A stretch of DNA of 64,000 bases from Xanthomonas translucens pv. cerealis. GTDB taxonomy: Bacteria > Pseudomonadota > Gammaproteobacteria > Xanthomonadales > Xanthomonadaceae. The notes beneath the pieces are model-generated. The model was not told the origin of the DNA, ran no database searches, and worked only from the letters and a program-made list of their open reading frames with translations. The stretch is taken from the NCBI RefSeq assembly GCF_006838285.1, contig NZ_CP038228.1:3162001-3226000 (forward strand). Direction: 5' to 3'. This document shows, one piece after another, positions 23,134 through 31,541 of the stretch. The first letter of the stretch is position 1. Every line of letters starts with the position of its first letter. Made by a program: the position numbers and the translations under genes.

Positions 23134-24828
23134 ATGCGCCTTTCTCAGTTCCACCTGCACACCACCAAGGAAACCCCGGCCGACGCCGAGTTGGTCAGCC
23201 ACCGGCTGATGCTGCGCGCCGGCATGATCCGCAAGCTCGCCTCCGGCCTGTACACCTGGTCGCCGCTGGGCCTGCGCGTGCTGCGCAAGGTGGAAGCGGT
23301 GGTGCGCGAGGAAATGAACCGCGCCGGCGCGGTGGAAGTGCTGTTCCCGACCATCCAGCCGCGCGAGCTGTGGGAAGCCACCGGGCGCTGGAAGAAGTTC
23401 GGCGGCCTGATGCTGCGGATGAAGGACCGCAAGGAGCAGGAATACTGCTACAGCCCCACCGCCGAAGAGGCCGCCGCCGACTTCGCGCGCCAGGAGCTGA
23501 GCAGCTATAAGCAGTTGCCGGTCAATTTCTACCAGATCCAGACCAAATTCCGCGACGAGATCCGCCCGCGCTTCGGCGTGATGCGCGCGCGCGAGTTCCT
23601 GATGAAGGACGCCTACTCGTTCCATGTCAGCGACGAGGACCTGGCGCGCGAGTACGAGAACATGAAGGCCGCCTACAGCCGCATCTTCACCCGCCTGGGC
23701 TTGCAGTTCCGTGCGGTGCAGGCCGATTCGGGCGACATCGGTGGCGACGCCTCGCAGGAATTCCACGTGCTGGCCGAGTCCGGCGAGGATTCGCTGGCGT
23801 TCTCCACCGGTTCGGACTACGCAGCCAACGTCGAAACCGCGGTCGCTGCCGCTCCTGCGCCGCGCCCGGCAGCGCAGGAGGAACTGCGCAAGGTCGCCAC
23901 CCCCACCCAGAAGACCTGCGAGGCCGTGGCCGAACTGCTCGGCATCGCGCTGCAGCGCACGGTCAAGTCGGTCGCGGTGATGGCCGGCGACGCGTTCGTA
24001 CTGGCGCTGGTGCGCGGCGATCACGCGGTGAACGAGATCAAGCTGGGCAAGGTCGCCGGCCTGGCCGGGTACCGCATGGCCAACGAGGCCGAGATCCGCG
24101 TCCACCTCGGCAGCGAGCCGGGCTTCCTCGGCCCGCTGAATCCCAGCCAGCCGATCCGCGTGGTCGCCGACCGCGACGTGGCGGCGATGGCCGATTTCGT
24201 GGTCGGCGCCAACGCGGCCGGCTTCCATCTGGCCGGGGTGAACTGGGGCCGCGACCTGCCCGAGCCGGACACCGTGGCCGACCTGCGCAACGTGGTCGAG
24301 GGCGAGCGCGCTCACGACGGCGGCGAGATCCGCCTGGCGCGCGGCATCGAAGTCGGCCACGTGTTCCAGCTCGGGCGCCAGTATGCGCAGGCGCTGGACG
24401 CCACCGTGCTGGACGAGAACGGCAAGACCGTGGCGATGGCGATGGGCTGCTACGGCATCGGCATTTCGCGCATCGTCGCCGCGGCGATCGAGCAGAACCA
24501 CGACGAGGCCGGCATCCGCTGGCCGCAGCCGATGGCGCCGTGGTCGGTGGCGGTATGCGTGATCAATCCCAAGCGCGACCCGGCGATCGACGCGGCCGGC
24601 GAGGCGCTGCTGGCCGAGCTGCAGCAGGCCGGCCTGGATCCGGTGCTCGACGACCGCGGCCTGCGCGCCGGCACGATGTTCGCCGATATCGAACTGATCG
24701 GCATCCCGCAGCGGGTGGTGGTCTCCGAACGCGGGCTGGCCGCCGGTACCTTCGAGTACCGCGCGCGCAGCGGCGGCGAGGCGGAAAACCTGGACCGCGC
24801 CGCCTTGCTGGCGCGCCTGCAGGGTTAA
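23134..24828 (+). CDS. proS: prolyl-tRNA synthetase
   Basis: This is a class II synthetase charging tRNA-Pro, 564 aa from the ATG at 23134 ([19 protein letters not shown]). The longer upstream frame is Arg-rich and not conserved. Motif 1 lies around residues 60-90. Motif 2 is in [19 protein letters not shown], and motif 3 is in [19 protein letters not shown]. The INS editing domain (about 235-395), which hydrolyses Ala-tRNA-Pro, lies between them, so this is the bacterial type. The C-terminal anticodon domain contains [16 protein letters not shown]. An intrinsic terminator follows within 5 nt of the stop. Confidence 0.97.
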   Translation: MRLSQFHLHTTKETPADAELVSHRLMLRAGMIRKLASGLYTWSPLGLRVLRKVEAVVREEMNRAGAVEVLFPTIQPRELWEATGRWKKFGGLMLRMKDRKEQEYCYSPTAEEAAADFARQELSSYKQLPVNFYQIQTKFRDEIRPRFGVMRAREFLMKDAYSFHVSDEDLAREYENMKAAYSRIFTRLGLQFRAVQADSGDIGGDASQEFHVLAESGEDSLAFSTGSDYAANVETAVAAAPAPRPAAQEELRKVATPTQKTCEAVAELLGIALQRTVKSVAVMAGDAFVLALVRGDHAVNEIKLGKVAGLAGYRMANEAEIRVHLGSEPGFLGPLNPSQPIRVVADRDVAAMADFVVGANAAGFHLAGVNWGRDLPEPDTVADLRNVVEGERAHDGGEIRLARGIEVGHVFQLGRQYAQALDATVLDENGKTVAMAMGCYGIGISRIVAAAIEQNHDEAGIRWPQPMAPWSVAVCVINPKRDPAIDAAGEALLAELQQAGLDPVLDDRGLRAGTMFADIELIGIPQRVVVSERGLAAGTFEYRARSGGEAENLDRAALLARLQG

Positions 24829-24832
24829 TCGG

Positions 24833-24862
24833 AAAGGCCGGGAATATATCCCGGCCTTTTTT
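24833..24862 (+). terminator. intrinsic terminator of proS
   Basis: A perfect 8-bp stem GGCCGGGA / TCCCGGCC with the 5-nt loop ATATA is flanked by AAA and followed by six Ts, directly after the proS stop codon. The inner stem (GCCGGGA / TCCCGGC) is identical to the outer ends of the heptad-arm elements elsewhere in the window. Confidence 0.93.
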
Positions 24863-24946
24863 CTTGTGCCGCCGCCTTCATGACACAGCCTCTACATTTG
24901 CCGGGGCAATATGCCAATCGAATCAGCGGCGTGGCCCCGGGTTGAT

Positions 24947-24974
24947 TTGACAAGCAGAATTCGGCGCGTATAAG
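24947..24974 (+). promoter_or_regulatory. sigma-70 promoter for the H-NS gene
   Basis: TTGACA at 24947-24952 and TATAAG at 24969-24974 are separated by 16 nt, the best -35/-10 pair seen in the window. It lies in an AT-richer spacer 150 nt upstream of the H-NS start, which would leave a 5' leader of about 140 nt, room for post-transcriptional control. The remaining leader holds no feature I can name. Confidence 0.7.
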
Positions 24975-25123
24975 TGTCAGCCACGCCGATCCAATGACGG
25001 CCTGCCTATCGAAATACCCGGAATATTTGTCAATCCGATAAAGCGATATTATGATTCCGCTCTAGCCAGGGCACTGTCGCCAGGGAATGGCTGCATGCCC
25101 ACCGTCCATTTTCCGGAGTAAAG

Positions 25124-25600
25124 ATGACCATCGATCTCAGTGGCCTGTCGGCCAAGCAGTTGGGCGCTCTTATCAAGACGGCCAAGAAGCAACAGACCAT
25201 CGTCGCCAAGCGCACGCCCATCGCCAAGGTCCGCACCCTGCTGGCACGCCTGGCCAAGTCCCACGGTTACAGCATCGACGAAGTCGTCGATGGCGCCGCT
25301 CCAGCCAAGCGTGGCCGCAAGCCGGCTACCGGCAAGCCGGGTCCGAAGCCGGGCCGCAAGCTGGGCAAGGTGCCGCCGAAATACCGCAATCCGGCCAATG
25401 TCATGGAGACCTGGACCGGCCGCGGCAAGCAGCCGCGCTGGCTGGCCGAGCAGGTGTCCAAGGGCAAGAAGGTCGAGGACTTCCTGATCGCCGCGCCGGC
25501 CAAGTCCGCCGCGCCAGCCAAGAAGACGGCGAAGAAGGCCACCAAGAAAGTCGCCAAGGTCGCCAGGAAAGCCGGCAAGTCCGCGGCCCCGAAAAACTGA
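25124..25600 (+). CDS. H-NS family nucleoid protein with Lys/Ala-rich tail
   Basis: This is a DNA-binding nucleoid protein of 158 aa, expected to bind AT-rich DNA and silence foreign genes. The N-terminal helical oligomerisation region (1-50) includes AKQLGALIKTAKKQQTI. A basic linker (KRGRKPATGKPGPKPGRK) leads to the H-NS DNA-binding motif TWTGRGKQPRWL (about 96-107), equivalent to TWSGRGRxPxWL. After about 120 comes a Lys/Ala-rich histone-H1-like tail (KKTAKKATKKVAKVARKAG), absent from E. coli H-NS but seen in Xanthomonas and Burkholderia forms. It has its own promoter and terminator and is monocistronic. Confidence 0.92.
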   Translation: MTIDLSGLSAKQLGALIKTAKKQQTIVAKRTPIAKVRTLLARLAKSHGYSIDEVVDGAAPAKRGRKPATGKPGPKPGRKLGKVPPKYRNPANVMETWTGRGKQPRWLAEQVSKGKKVEDFLIAAPAKSAAPAKKTAKKATKKVAKVARKAGKSAAPKN

Positions 25601-25651
25601 TCGGGAACCCGATCCGGCAACGGCTCGGGGGCTTGCCCGTCGATTCAAGCA

Positions 25652-25675
25652 ACGCCGGCGCAAGCCGGCGTTTTT
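25652..25675 (+). terminator. intrinsic terminator of the H-NS gene
   Basis: A perfect 8-bp stem ACGCCGGC / GCCGGCGT is closed by a GCAA (GNRA-type) tetraloop and followed by a short T run, 50 nt after the stop. The convergent exporter gene ends 26 nt further on, so it may serve only the plus strand. Confidence 0.9.
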
Positions 25676-25700
25676 CATGCCTGCCGCAAGCGCAATGGCG

Positions 25701-26957
25701 CTAGAGATTCTTCCGCGCCGGCACCAGCAGATTGCCGAACAGCAGGCCGGCGACCAGCGCCATCACGATATTGGTCACCGCCAGCAACGCCGATTGCCCG
25801 CCGGACACGTCGTGCTGCTGCACCATGGTCAGCAGCCCGCGCAGGCTGGCGCTGCCCGGCACCAGCATGATGATGCCGGGCAGGCGGATCAGCGCGCCCG
25901 GCCGGTGCACCAGCCGGCCGAATAGATTGCCGGCCGCGGTCAGCGACATCGCCGACAGGAAGATCCCGACCGGGCTGCCCCAGGCCTCGCCGGCGAAGCG
26001 CGCGATCGCGTAGCCGGCCACCGAGGCCGCCATCACCCACGGATAATCGCGGCCGTTGGCCTTGAACAGCAGCGCGAACGCATACGCGGCCACCAGCAGC
26101 GAGGACCATTCCACCCACACCGCCTGCGGCCGCGATGCGTGCACCAGCGGCTGCAGGCCCAGCAACTGCGCCAAGGTCACCGCGATCACCGCGCCCACGG
26201 TGAGCTTGAGGATGGTGGTGACCGCGCCGGCGAAGCGCGCCACGCCGGACACCCAGTGCTGGCTGGTCAGTTCGTTGACTGCATTGGTCAGCGCCATTCC
26301 CGGCAGCAGCACTACCAGCGAGGCGATGATCACCGAATTGAGGTTCAGCGGTGCCACGAAGGTGGCCACCAGCGCGGCGACGATGCCGGCCAGCAGCGCC
26401 GCCAGCGCCTCGCTAGCCTCCTTGGCCGCCGGGCGCGTGTCGGTCAGCTGGGTCAACGCGCCGATCAGCAGACCGATCGCGGTGGCGGTGGCGATGTCCA
26501 GCCACGGCAGCCGCCACAGCCCGGCCACACCCAGCGCCGCCAGGCCGAAGCCGAGCACCTGCATCGCCTTCCAGCGCCGCCCGGGCGGGCGGTCCAGCTG
26601 GCGCAGCGCCGTATGGCCCTGGGCCACGCTCATGCGCCCGCTGGCGACGTCGTCGGCGATGCTGTCGGCAACGCTGAGCTTGTGCAGGTCGTTGTCGCCA
26701 GGCGCAAGCCGCACCACCCGGGTGATGTCGCTGGAGCCGATCGCCTTGGTCGGATCGCTGAAGCTGAGGATAACGCCGGTCGGGTTGGACCAGGGTTCGC
26801 AGTCCAGGTCCAGCTGCTGCGACAGCGCCACCACCGCCGCCTCCAGGCGCTGCGCGGTGGTGCCGTAGGTGTGCAGGCGGCCGGCGATCTCGGAGACGAA
26901 GGCGATCCGTTGCGCATAGGTGGCGGTGGAAGCGTGGGCGATGGGTGCGGCTTGCAT
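25701..26957 (-). CDS. ThrE-family threonine/serine exporter
   Basis: This is an inner-membrane protein of 418 aa from the ATG at 26957 (MQAAPIAHASTATYAQR). The upstream in-frame codons are not conserved-looking. It shows the two-part ThrE layout: a soluble N-terminal domain (about 15-120: ERLEAAVVALSQQ-like helices, GVILSFSD), then about 10 TM helices spanning the DUF1212 and DUF3815 halves. These include LLPGMALTNAVNEL, a typical first-half signature, and LIRLPGIIMLVPGSASLRGL, a typical second-half signature. Family members export threonine and serine using proton motive force. The substrate here is inferred only. It is divergent from the mla-type operon. Confidence 0.85.
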   Translation of the reverse strand: MQAAPIAHASTATYAQRIAFVSEIAGRLHTYGTTAQRLEAAVVALSQQLDLDCEPWSNPTGVILSFSDPTKAIGSSDITRVVRLAPGDNDLHKLSVADSIADDVASGRMSVAQGHTALRQLDRPPGRRWKAMQVLGFGLAALGVAGLWRLPWLDIATATAIGLLIGALTQLTDTRPAAKEASEALAALLAGIVAALVATFVAPLNLNSVIIASLVVLLPGMALTNAVNELTSQHWVSGVARFAGAVTTILKLTVGAVIAVTLAQLLGLQPLVHASRPQAVWVEWSSLLVAAYAFALLFKANGRDYPWVMAASVAGYAIARFAGEAWGSPVGIFLSAMSLTAAGNLFGRLVHRPGALIRLPGIIMLVPGSASLRGLLTMVQQHDVSGGQSALLAVTNIVMALVAGLLFGNLLVPARKNL

Positions 26958-27056
26958 GTCGGCTAGTATGGCGCCAACCCCGCGCACAGCCACCCTGTGG
27001 CGCACGACGACATTGCGCTGCAGGCGAAACAGGTATGCTCGCGCCCCGGACGCCCC

Positions 27057-28169
27057 ATGATCGAACCGCAACCGCCACTACTCAGCCAGGACGACCGAGA
27101 CCCCACGCGGGTGCGGCTGTCCGGCAGTTGGACGCTGGCCACCGCGCTGGCGTCGTCGGACGTGCTGCGCACGCTGCCGGCCGGCACCACCGGCATCGAC
27201 GCCAGCGGCATCGCCCAGCTGGATTCGGCCGGCGTGCTGCAGCTGATCCGCTACGCCACCCGCAACGGCATCGCCCAGGAGGCGCTGAACTTCCGCCACG
27301 ACCACCAGGCGCTGGTCAGCACCATCGAAGACGTCGCCGACGACCGCCCCAAGCGCAAGCGCGACTACGGCTTCGCCGCGGCGCTGGAGCGGCTGGGCTA
27401 TGCGGTACACCGCAACGGCAAGGAGATCGTCGCGCTGGTCGGCTTCCTCGGCGAGACCCTGGTCAAGATGCTGCGTCTGGTGCACGAACCCCGGCGCTTC
27501 CGCACGACCGCCACCGTGCACCAGATGGAACAGGTCGGGCTGGACGCGGTGCCGCTGGTCGCGCTGCTGTCCTACCTGGTCGGCGCGGTGATCGCGTTCC
27601 TGGGCTCGACCATCCTGCGCGACTTCGGCGCCGAGATCTACGTGGTGGAACTGGTCAGCGTCGCCTTCCTGCGCGAATTCGCGGTGCTGCTGACCGCGAT
27701 CGTGCTGGCCGGGCGCACCGCCAGCGCGTTCACCGCGCAGATCGGCGCGATGAAGGCGCGCGAAGAGATCGACGCGATCCAGACCCTGGGCCTGGACCCG
27801 ATGGACCTGCTGGTGATCCCGCGGCTGGTGGCGCTGCTGGTGATGCTGCCGCTGCTGACGTTCGTGGCGATGATCGCCGGCCTGGCCGGCGGCGTCACCG
27901 TCGGCGCCTTCGACCTGGGCATCCCGCCGCAGATGTACCTGGCGCGCATGCACGACACCATCCAGCTGCGGCACATGCTGGTCGGCCTGTCCAAGGCCCC
28001 GATCTTCGCGGTCCTGATCGCCCTGATCGGCTGCCTGGAAGGCCTGCGCGTGGAAGGCACCGCGCAGTCGGTCGGCGAGCGCACCACCTCCAGCGTGGTG
28101 AAGTCGATCTCGCTGGTGATCATCATCGACGCGATCGCCGCGCTGTGGTTCATGAACGTGGGGTGGTGA
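27057..28169 (+). CDS. mlaE: STAS-MlaE fusion permease of ABC lipid transporter
   Basis: This is an inner-membrane permease of an Mla-type phospholipid transporter, 370 aa. The start is ATG 27057 (MIEPQPPLLSQ), though ATG 27037 upstream cannot be excluded. Residues 10-95 form a STAS-like domain (VRLSGSWTLATAL, GIDASGIAQLDSAGVLQLI), which corresponds to MlaB in E. coli but is fused here. The MlaE/Ttg2B permease follows from about 115, with the conserved FLREFAVLLTAIVLAGRTAS and AMKAREEIDAIQTLGLDP blocks and five to six TMs. It is the first gene of a four-gene operon. Confidence 0.92.
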   Translation: MIEPQPPLLSQDDRDPTRVRLSGSWTLATALASSDVLRTLPAGTTGIDASGIAQLDSAGVLQLIRYATRNGIAQEALNFRHDHQALVSTIEDVADDRPKRKRDYGFAAALERLGYAVHRNGKEIVALVGFLGETLVKMLRLVHEPRRFRTTATVHQMEQVGLDAVPLVALLSYLVGAVIAFLGSTILRDFGAEIYVVELVSVAFLREFAVLLTAIVLAGRTASAFTAQIGAMKAREEIDAIQTLGLDPMDLLVIPRLVALLVMLPLLTFVAMIAGLAGGVTVGAFDLGIPPQMYLARMHDTIQLRHMLVGLSKAPIFAVLIALIGCLEGLRVEGTAQSVGERTTSSVVKSISLVIIIDAIAALWFMNVGW

Positions 28170-28175
28170 TGTGAG

Positions 28176-28284
28176 GCCGGGAATCGCACATCGGGAATTG
28201 GGAATGGGCAAAGCCGACTGCATCTATGCATCCGGCCGGGAGTGCATGCGTTGACCAATCCCCCATCCCCCATCCCCAATCCCG
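28176..28284. repeat. heptad-arm inverted repeat, mlaE/mlaF junction (GGGATTG type)
   Basis: The left arm begins GCCGGGAATC five nt after the mlaE stop and carries GGGAATTG/GGGAATGG units to about 28209. The right arm (28255-28284: CCAATCCCCCATCCCCC... AATCCCG) forms codons 5-15 of the downstream ATPase. About 45 bp between is unique. It is the same element family as at 16930, here inserted so that its right end has become N-terminal coding sequence. Confidence 0.75.
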
Positions 28285-29072
28285 AAGAAGAACTGGCGAT
28301 CTCGGTGCGCGGCCTGCTCAACCGCTTCGGCACCCAGACCGTGCACGAAGACCTGGAGCTGGATGTGCGCCGCGGCGAGATCCTGGGCGTGGTCGGCGGC
28401 TCGGGCACCGGCAAGTCGGTGCTGATGCGCAGCATCCTCGGCCTGCGCGAGCCCGATGCCGGCCAGATCCGCGTGCTCGGCGTGGACGCCGACTCGCGGC
28501 GCCGCGAAGACCGCCTGCACGTGGAGCGCAATACCGGGGTATTGTTCCAGGACGGCGCACTGTTCTCCTCGCTGAGCGTGGGCGAGAACGTGCAGGTGCC
28601 GCTGAAGGAGCACTTCGGCGAACTGCCGGACAGTTGGCATTACGAACTGGCGCTACTGAAGGTGAAGCTGGCCGGGCTGCCGGCCGATGCGCTCAACAAG
28701 CTGCCGTCGCAGCTGTCCGGCGGCATGCGCAAGCGCGCCGGGCTGGCGCGCGCGCTGGCGCTGGACCCGCCGCTGCTGTTCCTGGACGAACCCACCGCCG
28801 GGCTGGACCCGATCGGCGCGGCCGCCTTCGACCACCTGATCCGCACCCTGCAGGAAGCGCTGGGGCTGACCGTGTTCCTCATCACCCACGACCTGGACAC
28901 CTTGTACGCTATTTGCGACCGCGTGGCGGTGCTGGCCGACCGCAAGGTCATCGCCACCGCGCCGCTGGCCGAGATCGAGCAGGTCGACCACCCGTGGATC
29001 CAGGACTATTTCCACGGCCCGCGCGCGCGCGCGGCGCGCGACGCCAAAACCGCCTGGAGCGAGACTCACTAA
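28242..29072 (+). CDS. mlaF: ABC transporter ATPase of Mla-type lipid system
   Basis: This is the ATP-binding subunit paired with the MlaE-like permease, 276 aa. Walker A is GGSGTGKS, the Q-loop is in VLFQDGALFSSLSV, the signature is LSGGMRKRAGLARALA, Walker B is LLFLDEPTAGLDP and the switch His is in ITHDLDTLYAI. The C-terminus (DHPWIQDYFHGPRAR) is typical of MlaF. The start is uncertain: GTG 28242 or TTG 28251 (which has GGGAG 8 nt upstream), and no ATG is available. The first 16 residues (LTNPPSPIPNPEEEL) come from the repeat arm and are not part of the family. Confidence 0.92.
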   Translation: MHALTNPPSPIPNPEEELAISVRGLLNRFGTQTVHEDLELDVRRGEILGVVGGSGTGKSVLMRSILGLREPDAGQIRVLGVDADSRRREDRLHVERNTGVLFQDGALFSSLSVGENVQVPLKEHFGELPDSWHYELALLKVKLAGLPADALNKLPSQLSGGMRKRAGLARALALDPPLLFLDEPTAGLDPIGAAAFDHLIRTLQEALGLTVFLITHDLDTLYAICDRVAVLADRKVIATAPLAEIEQVDHPWIQDYFHGPRARAARDAKTAWSETH

Positions 29073-29075
29073 GCC

Positions 29076-30002
29076 ATGGAAACCAAAGCCAACTACGTCC
29101 TGATCGGCGCCTTCACCATCGTCGCCGGGCTGGCACTGCTGCTGTTCGGGCTGTGGGCCGCCAAGTATTCCTCCGACCGCACCTGGCAGGAATACCGGGT
29201 AGTGTTCCGCGAGGCGGTCACAGGCCTGTCGGTGGGCAGCCCGGTGCAGTACAACGGCATCGCGGTCGGCTCGATCACCGAGCTGACCCTGGCGCCGAAC
29301 GATCCGCGCCAGGTGGTGGCGCGGGTGCGGGTGAACTCGACCACGCCGATCAAGAGCGACACCCGTGCCAAGCTGGGCATCACCAGCCTGACCGGGCCGT
29401 CGATCATCCAGCTCTCCGGCGGCACCCCGGAGGCGCCGGCGCTGACCACGATCGACACCAGCGACGCGCCGATCATCCAGACCACGCCGTCGGCGCTGCA
29501 GAACATCACCGACACCGCCAACCGCATCGTCGAGCGCCTGGACGAAGTGCTCAGCGACCGCAACGTCGCCAGCATCACCGCCACCCTGCACAACCTGGAA
29601 ACCATCAGCGGCGCGCTGGCCGACCGCGACCAGGGCATGCAGTCGCTGATCCTCAGCGCGCGCGATGCCTCGCGCAATCTCGACGTGACCCTGAAGACCA
29701 CCAACGGCACCATCCAGCGCCTGGACACCAACCTGGTGCAGCAGCTGCCGCCGATCCTGGACAAACTGGAAAGCACGCTGAGCAAGCTCGATTCGGCGTC
29801 CGGCAACGCCGACAAGATCCTGGGCGAGAACCGCGCGGCGATCAACAGCTTCGCCAACGACGGCCTGGGCCAGCTCGGCCCGACCCTGACCGAACTGCGC
29901 GGGCTGATCCGCGACCTGCGCCGGGTCAGCGACCGCCTGGACAACAACCCCGCGCGCTACCTGCTCGGCCGCGACGCCCCGAAGGAGTTCAAACCCAAAT
30001 GA
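29076..30002 (+). CDS. mlaD: MlaD/MCE-domain substrate-binding protein
   Basis: This is the periplasmic lipid-binding ring subunit of the transporter, 308 aa, anchored by one N-terminal TM (about 7-27, VLIGAFTIVAGLALLLFGLW). The MCE domain follows (about 38-115, YRVVFREAVTGLSVGSPVQYNGIAVG). E. coli MlaD is 183 aa, so this longer form has an extra C-terminal helical region (150-308) with heptad-like Leu/Ile spacing and a QQLPPILDKLESTLSKLDSA segment. It may form a needle or coiled tube as in longer MCE proteins. It starts 3 nt after mlaF and its stop overlaps the next ATG. Confidence 0.92.
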   Translation: METKANYVLIGAFTIVAGLALLLFGLWAAKYSSDRTWQEYRVVFREAVTGLSVGSPVQYNGIAVGSITELTLAPNDPRQVVARVRVNSTTPIKSDTRAKLGITSLTGPSIIQLSGGTPEAPALTTIDTSDAPIIQTTPSALQNITDTANRIVERLDEVLSDRNVASITATLHNLETISGALADRDQGMQSLILSARDASRNLDVTLKTTNGTIQRLDTNLVQQLPPILDKLESTLSKLDSASGNADKILGENRAAINSFANDGLGQLGPTLTELRGLIRDLRRVSDRLDNNPARYLLGRDAPKEFKPK

Positions 30003-30670
30003 AGCCGACGCGCTCCCTCCTGCTGCTCGCCGTCCCGGCCCTGCTGCTTGCCGCCGGCTGCTCCGCGCTGACCGGCGGCAGCAAGGAGCCGGTGACGATC
30101 TACGCGCCCGACGTCCACGTCGCGCCGAACCCGGCCTGGCCGCAGGTGACCTGGCAACTGGCGATCGCCAAGCCCAGCGCATCGCGCGTGGTCGACAGCC
30201 CGCGCATCGCGGTACGCGCAACCCCGGACGAACTGCAGGTGTACAGCGGCGTCAGCTGGGCGCAGCCGGCCACCGACATGCTCGAGGACACCGTGGTGCG
30301 CGCATTCGAGGATTCCGGGCGCATACCGGGTGTGGCCCGGCTCGGCACCGGCATCCGCGCCGACTACAAACTGATCCTGGACCTGCGCCGCTTCGAATCC
30401 GACTACGCCGGCCGCGCTGTGCCCTCGGCCACGATCGAGCTCAACGCCAAGTTGCTGTACACGCCCGACCAGCGCGTGGTCGCCTCGCGCACCTTCCTCG
30501 CTGCGCAACCGGCGGCCAGCACCGCGCAGGCGCAGGTCGCCGACGCCTTCAGCCAGGCGCTGTCGCAGGTGGCCGGCGACGTGGTCGGCTGGACCCTGCA
30601 GCAGGGCCAGGCCGATGCGGCTTCGGCCCTGGCCCCAGTGCCGAAGCTCGCCCCGGCACCACACCGCTGA
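29999..30670 (+). CDS. ABC-type transport auxiliary lipoprotein (PqiC-like)
   Basis: This is an outer-membrane-directed lipoprotein of 223 aa. The ATG overlaps the mlaD stop (AATGA). The signal peptide ends in LLAAGC, with Cys21 as the lipidated residue. The rest matches the DUF330/PqiC auxiliary lipoprotein family: an early VTWQLAIAKPSASRVVDSPRI-type segment, SWAQPATDMLEDTVVRAFEDSG, then DYKLILDLRRFESDY and a C-terminal QAQVADAFSQALSQVAGDVV helix. PqiC proteins dock MCE tunnels to the outer membrane. No MlaC-type soluble carrier is present, which fits direct bridging instead of a shuttle. Confidence 0.85.
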   Translation: MKPTRSLLLLAVPALLLAAGCSALTGGSKEPVTIYAPDVHVAPNPAWPQVTWQLAIAKPSASRVVDSPRIAVRATPDELQVYSGVSWAQPATDMLEDTVVRAFEDSGRIPGVARLGTGIRADYKLILDLRRFESDYAGRAVPSATIELNAKLLYTPDQRVVASRTFLAAQPAASTAQAQVADAFSQALSQVAGDVVGWTLQQGQADAASALAPVPKLAPAPHR

Positions 30671-30675
30671 CGGTA

Positions 30676-30837
30676 AAGCCCCCCTCCCCCGGGAGAGGGG
30701 TTGGGGTGAGGGTCCGGCGCGCAGCGACCCGCGGAGTTTGGATGCACGAGGCTGCGCCCGTACCCTCATCCGGCCCTACGGGCCACCTTCTCCCGCGGAG
30801 ATAGGGAACAGCAGTACTCCCGACGGGAGAAGGAAAT
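30676..30837. repeat. dispersed intergenic repeat (CTCCCC...GGTTGGGGTGAGGG type)
   Basis: This fills the gap between the lipoprotein and alkB. The left part has CCTCCCCCGGGAGAGGGGTTG followed by GGGTGAGGGT. The right part has ACCCTCATCCGG, a CCCTACGGG hairpin, CCACCTTCTCCC and a second CCCGACGGGAGAAGG. The halves are partly complementary and could form a long hairpin. Sequences of this type recur between genes in Xanthomonadaceae and related genera (established by general experience, not checked here). It may serve as a terminator for the lipid-transport operon. Confidence 0.6.
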
Positions 30838-30846
30838 TCTTGGCCG

Positions 30847-31428
30847 CTAACGCACGGCGACTTTCCGAAACGTCAGATTGATCCGCTCGCCGACCGGCTT
30901 CGCGGTCCGCGGCAAGGCGTGCCGGTACAGGCGCTGGGTCTCCCCGCCCATCAACAGCAGGCCACCGGCGCTCAGTTCCAGCGCCTGGCGCAGCGCCGGC
31001 TGCTGGCGGTGGCGCAGCACGAAGCGGCGCGTGGCGCCCAGGCTCAGCGAGGCGATCAGCGGACGCGGCCCCAGTTCCGTCTCGTCGTCGCTGTGCCAGC
31101 CCATCGCGTCGCGGCCGTCGCGGTAGCGGTTGGCCAGCACGCTGTTGAACGCCACTCCGGTTTCCGCCGCCAGCCGTTCGCGCAACGGCTGCAACGCCGG
31201 CGGCCACGGATGCGGCGCGAAGCGGGTGCCGGAATAGCGGTAGCTCGCCTGCGCATCGCCGATCCAGCAACTCAGCCGCGGCGAATCGACCAGCTTTCCG
31301 AACAGACGGATGCGGTGCACTTCCCAATTCACCGCGGCCAGCAAGTGCGCGAACAGCGCCGCCGCCTCGACCGGGGCGAGCCAGCCGGGCAGCCAGCGGA
31401 GGTCGGCGCCGGGCAGATCGAGTCGCAT
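30847..31428 (-). CDS. alkB: AlkB-family 2-oxoglutarate/Fe(II) DNA-repair dioxygenase
   Basis: This is an oxidative demethylase for 1-methyladenine and 3-methylcytosine lesions, 193 aa. It resembles the ALKBH2/AlkB2-type bacterial proteins more than E. coli AlkB. The iron ligands are in GWHSDDE (His and Asp) and in LYRHALPRT (distal His). The 2-oxoglutarate Arg is in ERINLTFR near the C-terminus. NRYRDGRDAMGWHSD and LGATRRFVLRHR are characteristic. It is divergent from ETF-QO with about 110 nt between starts. No ada or other alkylation-repair gene is adjacent. Confidence 0.9.
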   Translation of the reverse strand: MRLDLPGADLRWLPGWLAPVEAAALFAHLLAAVNWEVHRIRLFGKLVDSPRLSCWIGDAQASYRYSGTRFAPHPWPPALQPLRERLAAETGVAFNSVLANRYRDGRDAMGWHSDDETELGPRPLIASLSLGATRRFVLRHRQQPALRQALELSAGGLLLMGGETQRLYRHALPRTAKPVGERINLTFRKVAVR

Positions 31429-31541
31429 CGCGCCACGCTAGCATGCGCGCAGGCACCATACGCCAGGGTTCGGAATTTGCCCGATCACGCACAAAGCCTG
31501 AAAATGCAGCCAGCCAGAACGAGCCAACCGGAGCGGAGCAG

